Source of the DNA: Anodontia alba
Lineage: Eukaryota > Mollusca > Bivalvia > Lucinida > Lucinidae
Direction: 5' to 3'
NCBI GenBank assembly: GCA_964016985.1
Contig: OZ024828.1
Span: 76,715,869 to 76,779,868, forward strand
Length of the DNA: 64,000 bases
Shown here: positions 18,001 through 30,000 of the stretch, piece after piece
How the letters are laid out: every line of letters starts with the position of its first letter
How positions within the stretch are numbered: position 1 is the first letter of the stretch
Notes under the pieces: generated by a model
The model's input: only the letters and a program-made list of their open reading frames with translations
What the model was told of the DNA's origin: nothing
The model's database searches: none
Made by a program: the position numbers and the translations under genes

Positions 18001-21000
18001 CTTCATGCCACCTCTCTTTCAAAGCACATGTACAGCTCTTGTGTGCGGAGCGCAATGCTCCATGCCAGCGAGACTTGGCCATTGACAAAGCCGAACCTCC
18101 AGCATCTGCAGCGAAATGACAGGGCAATGATCAGACGGATCTGCAATGTCAGGTCGCAAGACATTGTCACCACCAGGTCCAGTGAGCTACTTGTACGGCT
18201 TGGCATTGAGGATCTGGACCTGATTCTGAAGGAGAGAAGACTCCGATGGTATGGACATGTGGAACGCTCCAATGGTGCAGTCAAGACAGCCAAAATGACA
18301 TGGAAGCAGCTGACAGAGAGGGATTGTAGAGAGTGGAAGCTCTTGGCTATCAACCCTCATGATAGACGTACCTGGAGATCTGGTGTGAGATCTGCCATGT
18401 CTGCAGCAAGCCAGCTGTCTGGAAGGGGGCCCACTGATGTGGATGTTGCCACTGTACCTGCACATTAATCAAAAATCCGATTATGATGATGATGATGAAG
18501 TACATGAATTTGACAGATCACTGAAAAACAGGGGTGGATTTTAAATACCTAAAATTCTTCAGGAATATAAGTGAAAAGTTCTGAAGCCTACCTACAGGAT
18601 TTTCAACACGAAATTAGAACTCAAGGGTAAGGAATTACATGTAGACACTGTTTTTCAAAATTGTCTAATTCCCATCCCCATTCCACTCCCCCTCTGGGTG
18701 AAAACATTGCTAGGTGCATAGCTCCTCACGATACTTGTTCTAAAATTTGAAATGGTCTCTTCTAAGTCATGTTGATTTTTCTGAAATTTCACTGGGTGAT
18801 TGGCAAACAGTGTTGACCCTGATAAGCTGCTGCATTCTGCAGCATCTTATGTGTGTCTACACTGTTTGCTCAGGTCTGTCTGTCCCAATATTTCATATTA
18901 TTATCATGGTCATTGATTTATATTATGTAATAATATCACCAGATTTCTTAATCCTGGTCCTACTGAACCGGGATATGCCCCACCATTGCAAACAATGTAG
19001 ATCCAGATCAGAAGCTAACTAATCTGGATCTGAACTATTTGTCATTAGTATGTGAAATTATATAAACAATCTGGATTAGCTGAAAATTAGAAGTGGGTGT
19101 GGCATCTTAATTTATTCAGCATGACAAGGGTTACAAATATTTTTCAAACATTTCCCTGCATGGAATTTGCATTCAGATCCATTAGGAAAACAAGCCTATT
19201 CAAATATATTAAAAAATTCACCTCCAAAAACTGAAAATTTTCAGATAAAATACTCTATTTTTCATATTTCTGCTCAAAACATAGATTGTGGGTACTCATT
19301 AGAACCACCTCAGTGAGGCAGTTCTAATGCATACCCACAATCTAAGTTTTTGAGCAGAAATAAGAAAAATAATATATACCCCTGTATACCTCTATATAAA
19401 AGTGGGGTTTAAGGGGGCCAAAATCATTTAGGCATGTTTTCGCGATGACAGCTACTATATCTGTATCTAGGAACTTCTTTCAAATAGATGCCCTTTGTAT
19501 CATTATTTTAATACTTAGCATGCTGGAAAAAAAATCAGCAGACATTTTTTAAATATTTTCATATTTTCCTAGAAAATAGGATCTGACATTTCATACAAAT
19601 TATCTCCTAAGGAAACAATTTGCATGAATGCTTAATCTATGGGGAAAGTAACAAATTTTCCAAAAGGTTTCCATTGCAAAATTGGTTACTTCCCTTTGTT
19701 TCAATGACTTGTAGAGATGATAGTTTAGACTTCATTATTTATTTTCTATTCAGGGCCTAGTTGTTCAAAGCAGCATTAGCTGAAGTCAGCTCATGACTGT
19801 ATGGCACTATTGTACAGAGCCTTTCATTATCATCTCAATATGACTTAAACAATGTTGTAAGGGACATACAACACCAAATCATCATCATTACAGTAAATGT
19901 TCTAAAATTTCAAATACCAAAGTTTCTGACAAAATTGCATATCGAGGGTTGATCGCAAGACTGTAGCAAGTCAGATGGTTGTTTTTCCCAATACTTAATC
20001 TCCTCATCATGAAGCCGTTATGAAGATTACAACATTTCTTTCTGTAAACAATGGAAATTTAGGTGCCATTGCTCATATGAGCAATGGCACCTGCCGGCCT
20101 CGGTGGCTCAGTTGGATGCGCCGTCCGACTGGAGACCAGGAGGTCGCGGGTTCAACCCCCGCCGAGGTCGGCAACATTCTTTCGTGAAGATTGATCATGA
20201 AATATTTTCTACGGTCATTCACTCCCTTCCGCTGATTCAAGAAGGGCAGTTGTCAGTTTCTGGCGAAAGAATGTGCACAATACTGGTTAACCGCTTAGAG
20301 GACTAAGCCTGCCCAGTAAACGTGTGGTTAGGTAAACTGACCGCGCTCGACATGACCCCATTGGGTTGACTGGGCCGTAAAACCTCAACACAAGCAATGG
20401 CACCTTAATTTGCATTGTTTACAAAGGGGTCAAAGTTGCCCCTAAACAAGGGTTTCAAAAATATGTTTGAGTTACTACAGTCTTGCCCTCAACCCTTGAT
20501 ATGTAAACAGTGCAGACCCAGATCAGTCTACACTTTTTGCCATTCCACTAAGTATTTTAGGAAACAGATGCATAAAAAGCAAAATTTAGACCAAACAGTT
20601 TGCAATAAAGTGTTTGAAATTTTAAGACATTTACTGTATCTTCCATTACAGTTCCTTTATCAAGGATCTCCAAAAAGGATGGACACCAAACCCTGATATC
20701 CTATGCAACAAGGTTATCAAGTTTGACGCCCTTCATGACCATGCTATAAATAAACTCGGAGCAGATGCCATAGCAACAGGACACTATGCCAGAACAAGTA
20801 TGGGTGAAGACTTAGAGTCAATCGATGAAGCAAAAGGTACTGTATTTGCCCCAATTACCGCATTATGTGCTTAAGTTTGTTTTCTTTTTCAAAAATCACT
20901 AGAAAAAATAGTAAAATATCCTCCCAATACGGGTACACTTTAAAGAAAGATCAGCAGAGAATTTCATTAGGGGCATATCTAATGATACTTACACAATATT

Positions 21001-24000
21001 TTTCTGACTTTCTTTATAAAATATTGTTGGTACTCATTTGAATTGCAGATGCAATTCAAATTAGTGCCAACAACGTATGCTTTTATGAAGAAGTAGATAC
21101 AGTGCCTATAATCTGAAGACTACGAAATTGATTGACTGTGCCCTTATAGGGGTATGTGCGATAACTGAATCGAAAATGGTAACTGAGTCTTATTAGGCCA
21201 AGATGTGTCTTCAAACACTTGTGGACAGCAAAGGGCAAAGATCAGCCTGTACAAATGAGCAGTCCTTTTAGAGCCTTCATTGTCCACTTACATCATCTTT
21301 TAGTGCCCTTATGGCTACGGTTAAATCTCCTGACTTCAGATCACATGGTCTCAGGTTCAAATCCCGCTATTTGTAGATTGCCTCTCATGACTGTTTGTTG
21401 CATCATTCACATATCCTTTCATTATCATCCCTTCATCATCTCAATATGACTTACGGTAAATGTCCAAAAATTTCGAACACTTTATTCCAATTTTTTTTTT
21501 TGCTTAAATTTTGCTTTTTATGCATGTGTCTCTTAAAATGCTTAGTGGAATGGCAAACAGTGAAGACCCTGTTCAGGAGCAGTCTGATCTGGGTCTGCAC
21601 TATTTGCATATGGCATTTTGTCAGAAACTTTGGTGTTTGAAATTTTAGGACATTTACTATTAATAAAATTGAATTAGATGTAAAAGACCAAATCATTATC
21701 ATCTGTTATGTGGAATGTATCATCTGGCTGCAAAAGCTCAAATGAGATTGAGAGAACAGTCTGAACATAGCTCTAGATTAGATATTTTTTCAACCAAAAA
21801 GTATTGATATTTTTCTTATTTGTGCATGAAAATGTATGAGCCATCCTCGATGGCTCAGTTGGATGCGCATCCGAATTGTGATCAGGAGGCTGCAAGTTCG
21901 ACCTCCGCCAGATCCACAACATTCTTCTTGGAGATTTGATCATGAAATATTTTCTATGGTCCTTCTCTTCCTTTCACTGATTCAAGAAGGGCAGTTGTCA
22001 GTTTCTGGCAAAAGAATGTGCACAATACTTGTTAACCGCTTAGAGGTCTAAGCCTGCCCAAGTGTGGCCTCCAATATATATATACGTATTCGACCTAATA
22101 ACCGCACTGTGCGCTTATGTTTTTCAAAATTACTTGGAACACTCAGTTGTGGTAAAATATATATCTACCTACTAAGGGTACACTACAAAAAATCAGAATA
22201 GGATTTATTTAATGATGATAATGCGATTTTTTTCTGATTTTCTTTATAAAAGCATATGTTGTGAGAACTCATTTGAATTGCATGGACAAGTCAATGCAAT
22301 TCAAATGAGTACCCACAACATATGCCTTTATAAAGAAGTAAAGAAAAAAGTACACTGGCTGTAATCTGGAGACTATGGAATTTCTTGACTGTGCGCTTAT
22401 AGGGGTAATTAGATCGAATACAGTATTTGTGGAGAATAATAGAAAAATGATTATCTGGAGCTATATTTTTCCCATTTAACATATTCTCAAAGACAGCTTT
22501 TTGTTTGATGTAGCCCATATACTTGAGAATGTATTTCCTAAGAGATGCAATAATTTAAGTAAATGACATTACATGTATGATCAGCTCTTTTCCATCAAAT
22601 AAATACACATGAATTTTGACATATGTTTTTTTCCTAAAACATTTCTTAGTTCAATATTTAACATTATGTAAATTTAAAGTTTTAAGCAACTGAGCCAGGT
22701 AATTTGTATATATGTAAAAAAATAGAAATTACCATGCCTGCTTTTTAGCTCACCTGAGCCAAAGGCTCAAGGTGAGGTATTGTGATCACTCACCGTCCGT
22801 CGTCGTCATCGTCGTCCGTCTGTCCGTCCGTCCGTCTGTTCAAAATCTTTAAACAACATCTCCTCCTAAACCACTGATTGGATATTGACCAAATTTCACA
22901 GGAATGATCCTTGGTTGATCCTCTTTCAAAGTTGTTCAAATGGTTCCGGTCCATTGCATATCTAGGTCACAGGAGCTAAAAATAGATTTTTTAACTAAAA
23001 ACTCAAAAAATCTCGTCAGAAACCACTGAACCGATTTCAATAAAATTTTGCAGAAATGTTCCTTTGGTGATCCTCTACCAAGATTGTTCAAGCCATTTGG
23101 ATTCGTCAAAAAATATGGCCGCCAGGGGGCGGGGCTTATTTTCCCTATATATCTATATAGAAAACTTTAAAAATCCACTTATCGGAAACCACTGGACCAA
23201 TTTCAATATAATTTTGCAGAAATGTTCTTTTGGTGATCCTCTACCAAGATTGTTCAAGCCTTTTGGATTCGTCAAAAAACTTGGCCGCCAGGGGGCGGGG
23301 CTTATTTTCCCTATATATCTGTATAGAAAACTTTAAAAATCTTCTTGTCAGTAACTACTAGACCGATTTCAATATAATTTTGCAGAAATGTTTCTTTGGT
23401 GATTCTCTACCAAGATTGTTCGAGACATTTGGATTCGTCAAAAAACATGGCCGCCAGGGGGCGGGGCTTATTTTCCCCATATATCTATATAGAAAACTTT
23501 AAAAATCTTCTCGTCAGAAACCACTGGACCGATTTCAATATAATTTTGCAGAAATGTTCCTTTCGTGATCCTCTACCAAGATTGTTCAAGCCTTTTGGAT
23601 TCGTCAAAAAACATGGCCGCCAGGGGGCGGGGCTTATTTTCCCTATATATCTGTATAGAAAACTTTAAAAATCTTCTTGTCAGAAACCACTGGACCGATT
23701 TCAATATAATTTTGCAGAAATGTTTCTGTGGTGATCCTCTACCAAGATTGTTCAAGACATTTGGATTCGTCAAAAAACATGGCCGCCAGGGGGCGGGGCT
23801 TATTTTCCCTATATATCTATATAGAAAACTTTAAAAATCTTCTTGTCAGAAACCAAAAGGACCGATTTCAATATTATTTTGCAGAAATGTTCCTTTGGTG
23901 ATCCTCTACCAAGATTGTTCAAGCCATTTGGATTCGTCAAAAAATATGGCCGCCAGGGGGTGGGGCTATTTTCCCTATGTACCCAGAGTTCTCATTAACT

Positions 24001-27000
24001 CCAGATTTGGAGTAAGTTACTCCAACTTTTCATTTCTGACTCCATTTTTTTGGAAAGTCTCAATAGAAAAGTATGGTAAAACTCCAACTTTTTCTGGATG
24101 ACAGCATTTTACTCCAATTTTCAAAATCCTAGTGAGAACTCTGTGTACCTAAATAGAAAACTTTAAAAATCTTCTTGTCAGAAACCACTGGACCGATTTC
24201 ATTATAACTTGACAGAAATGTTTCTTTTTTTTTTATTTGGGTTTTACGGCCCTTTCAAGAATATTTCACTTATATCGAGCCGATCGTTCATCGAAGGTGG
24301 GCGAAAACCGGAGAACCCGGAGAACAGAAATGTTTCCTTGTTGACCCTCTACCAAGATTGTTTAAGTTATCATGATTCATCAAAAAACATGGCCGCCAAG
24401 GGGTGGGGCTTATTTTTCCCTATATATCTATATAGAAAAGTTTAATAAAAATTTTCTTGTCAGAAACCAATGGACCAATTTCAATATAACTTAGCAGGAA
24501 TGTTTCTTTGGTGACCCTCTACCAAGATTGTTCAAGCGGGCATGATTCGTCAAAAAACATGGCCGCTAGGGGGCGGGGCATATTTTCCCTATATATCTAT
24601 ATAGAAAACTTCAAAAATCTTCTCGTAAGAAACCGTTGGGTCGAGTTCATTGTAACTTGGCAGGAATGTTGCTTTGGTGACCCTGTATCAAGATTGTTCA
24701 AGCCCTCATAATACGTCAAAAAACATGGCCGCCAGGGGGGGGTCTTATTTTCTGTATATATCTGAATAGAAACTTTTAGAATTCTTCTTTTCAGAAACCA
24801 CCTGACCAATTTCAATATTACTTGGCAGGAATGTTGCTTTGGTGACCCTGTGCCAATATTGTTCAAGCAATCATGATTCGGCAAAAAACATGGCTGCTAG
24901 GGGTGGGGCTTATTTTCCCTATATATCTAAATAGAAAGCTTTAGAAATCTTCTTGTAAGAAACCACTGAACCGATTTCAGTATAACTTGCAGGAATGTTC
25001 CTTTGGTGGCACTCTACCAAGTTTATTCAAGCTGTCATGATTCGTCAAAAAATATGGCGGTTCGGGGATGGGGCTTATTTTCCCTATATAGCTATATAAA
25101 ACACTTCAAAAATCTTTTTGTCAGAAACCACTGGACCAATTTCAATATAACTTGGCTGAATTGTTCCTTTGGTGACCTTCTTTCAAGATTCAGTTCCAGC
25201 AGTCATGATGCATGAAAAAAACATAGCCGCTCGGGAGTAGGGCTATAAAATGTATACAAAAATCTTAGAGCAGTGAACTTGGCTGAAACTTCAACAGTAA
25301 GTTTGCAAAGCTGTTTGCTCAGGTGAGCGATATAGGACCATCATGGTCCTCTTGTTATACCTTGCCACACCATATTGGCGGGGTATTATGATTTCATGTT
25401 GGATGTCTGTGTGTCTATCTGTCCGTCCATTTGTTCATCAATCCATCCATCTGTATTTTGTTTCCGGATGACATGAGTAAACATCAATGGGTTTTCACCA
25501 AACTTGGTACGTGCATTGATATTGTGTAGATTTGGTTTGGGATTGCTAATGGCCAGATTTTTTTCAAATTTTGACGCAGTTATCTGCCTGAGACACGCCC
25601 ATATTTTCATTTCCAGACAATAACTTAAGTAAATGTCAAAGGATTTTAACGAAACTTTGTACTTGCATTAATATATTTAAGCCAAACCTCCAATGTCCGC
25701 AGCGAAATGACAGGGCATTGATCAAACAGATCTGCAATGTCAAGCCGCAAGACATTGTCACCACCAGATACATGTACAATGAGCTACTTGCACGGCTTGG
25801 CATTGAGGATCTAGACCTCATTCTATTGGAGAGAAGGCTCAGCTGGTATGGACATGTGGAACCCTCCAATGGTGCAGACAAGACAGCCTTTGACATACAG
25901 GTTGATGGAAAGCGTGGGCCTGGGAGTCCCAAGATGACATGGAAGCAGCTGAGAGAGAGGGATTGCAGAGAGTAGAAGCTGTCGGCTATCAACGCCCATG
26001 ATAGACATACCTTGAGATCTGGTGTGAGATCTGCCATGCGTGCAGCAAGCCAGTTACCTGGAAGGGGGCCCACTGATGTGGATGTTGCCTCTGTACCTGC
26101 ATGCTAATAAAAAATCTGATGACACAATAATGGCGGGGTATTATCATTTTAGGTATTTATTAACAAAGTATGTTATATGCAGAATGGACTACAACTGATA
26201 TTGTGTAGTCATAGTAGGTATTACAATTGAACAATAATCTCTGTCTTGCAGGTGTAGACCTTCTAAGAGCAGTTGACAGCTGGAAGTGCCAGACTCTGTT
26301 TTTATCACAGATATCCCAGAAAGCCCTTCGACGAGCATTGTTTCCTGTAGGAGGCTTAACAAAAGATGTTGTCAAGGCAATAGCTAAAGATGCAGGGTTA
26401 GAGAAAATTGTTCAGAAAAAGGAGGTAGGTGAAAAGTCTTTAAGATGAATAGAAATGTCTGAATGATTTTGTCACATTTTGAAAAGGGAAACAACTTTTA
26501 GACAGGAATTTGCCACATTAGTATTAAAACCTTTCAAAATTGGGGGCTGCTCTTAAAGGGAAGAAATTGCTACCAGAATTGCCCCTACTGTGAGAAGGGA
26601 GGAAAACATTTCAGTCAGAGTTATTCCCCTTAGGGTTTTTTCAGAACTCAAGGGCCCAGTTGTTCAAAGCGTCATTAGCTTAATGAGCTCGCTAAGGGTC
26701 ATTTTGTTAACCGTTTTAGCAGATTCAATACACAATATTCTGATATTTTTGCTGAAAAAAAATGAGTAGGCAAAAGCTACTCACATTTTTTCAGCAAAAA
26801 ATTTCAGCATTTTTGCATATCACAATGTAAATTTTTAACAAATCGTTAACTAACAATGTCGTTAGCTTTGAACAACTGGGCCCAGAAGAGAATGTACCTT
26901 ACAAAGTGTACCCAGTGAAGACACAGATCAGCTTGAGCCCTTTGCTGGGTGCTCTGTGAATAGCCAAAGATCCAAGTCATCTTCAGGCGGACAGAGAAGA

Positions 27001-30000
27001 TGTGGATGTACATCATTAGTTACCAGATTGTATGAGTTGTGCCCTTATGGAAATGCATTATGAAAACATGCCTATTCAAATATACTTAAAATTTTACCAC
27101 CAAAAAATGAAAATTTTTAGATAAAGAATTCTGATATTTTTCATATTTCTGCTCAAAACATAGGTTGTGGGTACTCTTTAGAACTGCCTTGGTGAGGTGG
27201 TTCTAACGAGTACCCATAATCTATGTTTTTAGCAGAAATAAGAACAATAATGTATACCCCTGTAAACCTCAGTTTTACTATATAAAAATGGGGTTTATAG
27301 GGGTCGAAATCATATAGGTATGTTTTTGTGATGGTACCTTTTTCATGTCATTCCATGATTATTAAGCTCAGTCTGCACATTTTGTGCAGTCTGCTAAGGG
27401 CCTTTTCGGTTTGTCAGTCTTTTTTTTGGTATCCAGTGATTCTGTAAGCAATGACAGTGCACTAGTGCAGCTGTATAGGCTGAACTGGGTATTTACTGAT
27501 AAGAGCCCTTCTCTTACTTTGTGGCTTGTTTGAGTTGGAGTTTTACAGCCAAGTCAACACTGTCAAGGTTATTTTGAGCCAGTCAGTTAACCTTTTCACA
27601 TTTTTTTCTGGATAGGCTTAGTCCTGTAGGGGTGATGTTTCCAGGTAACCAAGTGGGTAGCACTCCTGGGCCCAGTTGTTTAAAGCTTCGTTAGCTTAAC
27701 GAGCTCGTTAAGGGTCATTTCGTTAACTGTTTTAGCAGATTCAATATACAATATTCTGATATTTTTTGCTGAAAAAATGTGAGTAGCTTTTGCACTGCAA
27801 AAGCTACTCATTTTTTCATCAAAAAATATCAGAATATTTGCGTATCACTCGATGTAAATTTTAACGAATCGTTAACTAACGACATCGTTAGCTTCGAACA
27901 ACTGGGCCCTGACTTCTGATGACAAGGTCCCGCTGGAGGCAGAATTCAGCTTATGGTTGTATGACACTTCATTGCACAGTCCATATGACACAGATAATGT
28001 TAAAAGGGGTGTAAATCACCAAATCATCATCATCAACCTCTAAATTGATAACCAATACCTCGTACACAAACTTTCCCCAATAACTGACAGCTGCCCTTCT
28101 TGAATCTGTGGAACAGGGAGAATGACTGTAGAAATCATTTCATGATCATTCTCCATGAAAGTATTGTGGCTAAGCTGGGACTTGAACATGCAAGCCCTGG
28201 ATTTTGTGGCTTGTATATTTTCATGGAGAAATAAGAAAAACATTTTAACAGGATAAATGTCTAGTCAGCACTGTTCATCTTGAATCTGGCTTTACCAGGT
28301 TGTGATTGTTGAGTCAGTCCATTCAGTGTACAAGAGAGAGGCAGTAGGAAAATACCTGGGCCCAGTTGTTCAAAGCTAACGACATCGTTAGTTAACAATT
28401 CGTTAAAATTTACATCAAGTGATACGCAAGTATGCTGAAATTTTTTGCTGAAAAAATGTGAGTAGCTTACATTTTTTCAGCAAAAAATATCAGAATATTG
28501 TGTATTGAAGCCGCTAAAACAGTTAACGAAATGACCCTTAACGAGCTTGTTAAGCTAACAACGTTTTAAACAACTGGGCCCTGGACTTTTTATGCTCCTG
28601 TCTTTCCATGTGCAGCTACCTACACACATTATACATGAGTGAAAACTACATTTTATCTTTGTCAGTTTCCTATAAACCTATAAATCGGTCAGTTTATTTG
28701 CAATGAGAAGTGTGTATACATGAAGTTTTGAGCATTGAACAAGGTAGGTGTCAGGGCTACCATGGACTAAGCTGGAGGAACAGAGACCTGTAATAGATTT
28801 CCCGCTTTTAGAGGGTGAAAAACCTTGCCACATTTTTCAAAGTTTGCAAAAATGTTTTTCTAAAGCCTGCACATCCTGTTCAACCTTTTATAGCTAGGTG
28901 TCACAGTTTAGGGAGGGCAGAACAAGCATGAGGGACAAGCCTAGGCCAGGGAGGCCCACAGAGGCAGTGACCCCTGCAATGGTGGCAAATGTTGAAGTTT
29001 TGTCAACAAAGATTGCAGAGAGACATTACAGGAGGTAGTAATCAGTTTAGCATCGGTAAAGCGACAGAACATCAGATTGTACACGAGAAAATAGGTATGA
29101 GCAAGGTGTGCTATGTGGGTACCAAGACAGTTGACAGAAGACCTAAAGGCATCGAGGGTGACACTAGTAAAAGAACATTTGGGTCATTTTAACCATGATG
29201 AAAATGTGTTTTTGAACTGTATTGTCACTGGTGATGAAATATGAGCTCATTATGCTGAAACTGAAACCAAAGTAGAGTCAAAGCAGTGGAAACGACATAG
29301 CAACAGATAGGGCGCTTTTTTCATCCGAAAAATGCTGATATCTTTCTTATTACTCCACGAAAACATATGTTGTGGTACTCATTAGAAGCGCCTCGGTGAG
29401 GCGCTTCTAATGAGTACCCACAACATATGTTTTCATGGAGAAATAAGAAAAATATTATGTGGATACCCCCTCTTATCTGTAGCTATGAAATGAGCTGGTT
29501 CCCACCTCCCTTGAAGCTTAAGCTATCTCCATCAACTGGCAAGGTTATTCTGGTTGATTTTTGGGATTCGCATAGAATAATACTGGCTCATTTCATGCCA
29601 AAAGATCGAACTGACTGTTGGATACTAATCATAAATAATTTTGAAAAAAAAAACAAAAACAAAAAAAACAAAAGAACCACACACACACACACACAAAAAA
29701 AACACAAAAAAAAACTGAAAAATGTTCTTTTGGATGAGAATGCCCCATCTCATACTGCCTCATCTACAGTAAAACTTATCAACTCATTCAAGTAGCAATT
29801 GTTGTCCCACCCTCCATTCCTCGCTATGACTTTTATTGTCCCCCGCCTTTTCGAAGAAAAGTGGAGGGACACTGTTTTTGGTTTTCCGTGGGGCGTGGTG
29901 CGTGGCGCGTGGTGCGTGGTGCGTGGTTCCGAGTTTTTAGTGGGTACTTTGTCCCCTTAACTCCTCCCACAGTTTCTGTCCAATCCTTTTGAAACTTTAC

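Larger units (their letters stand above)
19889..20638. mobile_element. MITE family D3 enclosing element H and a SINE
   Basis: The left arm (ttacagtaaatgttctaa, 19889-19942) and the right arm (20503-20638, ending gacatttactgta) are the two halves of one D3 palindrome. They are separated by a 556-bp insertion. The right terminus lies 13 nt before the TRMU exon 3 acceptor. Confidence 0.7.
22748..25355 (+). mobile_element. Tandem-repeat element, 166-bp units (pearl/HINE-like)
   Basis: It opens tagctcacctgagccaaagg, with a gtccgtc-rich stretch, and closes gctcaggtgagcgatatagg then accatcatggtcctcttgtt. In between are about 13 units with period 166 (motif ggccgccaggggg at 23117, 23283, 23449, 23615, 23781 and 23948, then spaced by insertions). 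Many 60-90 codon plus-strand frames of similar sequence are translations of the unit, not genes. The layout (short conserved ends, central tandem array) resembles bivalve pearl or Helitron-like non-autonomous elements. That class is inferred. Confidence 0.75.
28893..29800 (+). pseudogene. Mariner transposase pseudogene, interrupted
   Basis: The plus strand carries eroded mariner blocks in order: [15 protein letters not shown] (linker), [20 protein letters not shown] (HTH), [20 protein letters not shown] with the first catalytic Asp, and [16 protein letters not shown] 184-bp MITE follows, then [10 protein letters not shown] and [11 protein letters not shown]. After an A-rich and (AC)n stretch comes [18 protein letters not shown], whose second catalytic position reads as DEN. 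Frameshifts and stops are frequent. No terminal repeats were found. It lies in TRMU intron 4. Confidence 0.8.

Noticed and set aside
18003..18353. Minus-strand 116-codon frame overlapping the LINE
   Set aside because: Shadow of the frameshifted reverse transcriptase on the plus strand.
23064..24445. Series of similar plus-strand frames ([14 protein letters not shown] type) as a repetitive protein gene
   Set aside because: They are one per 166-bp unit, each ended by a stop, and the same unit gives frames on the other strand. This is tandem DNA, not a coding array.
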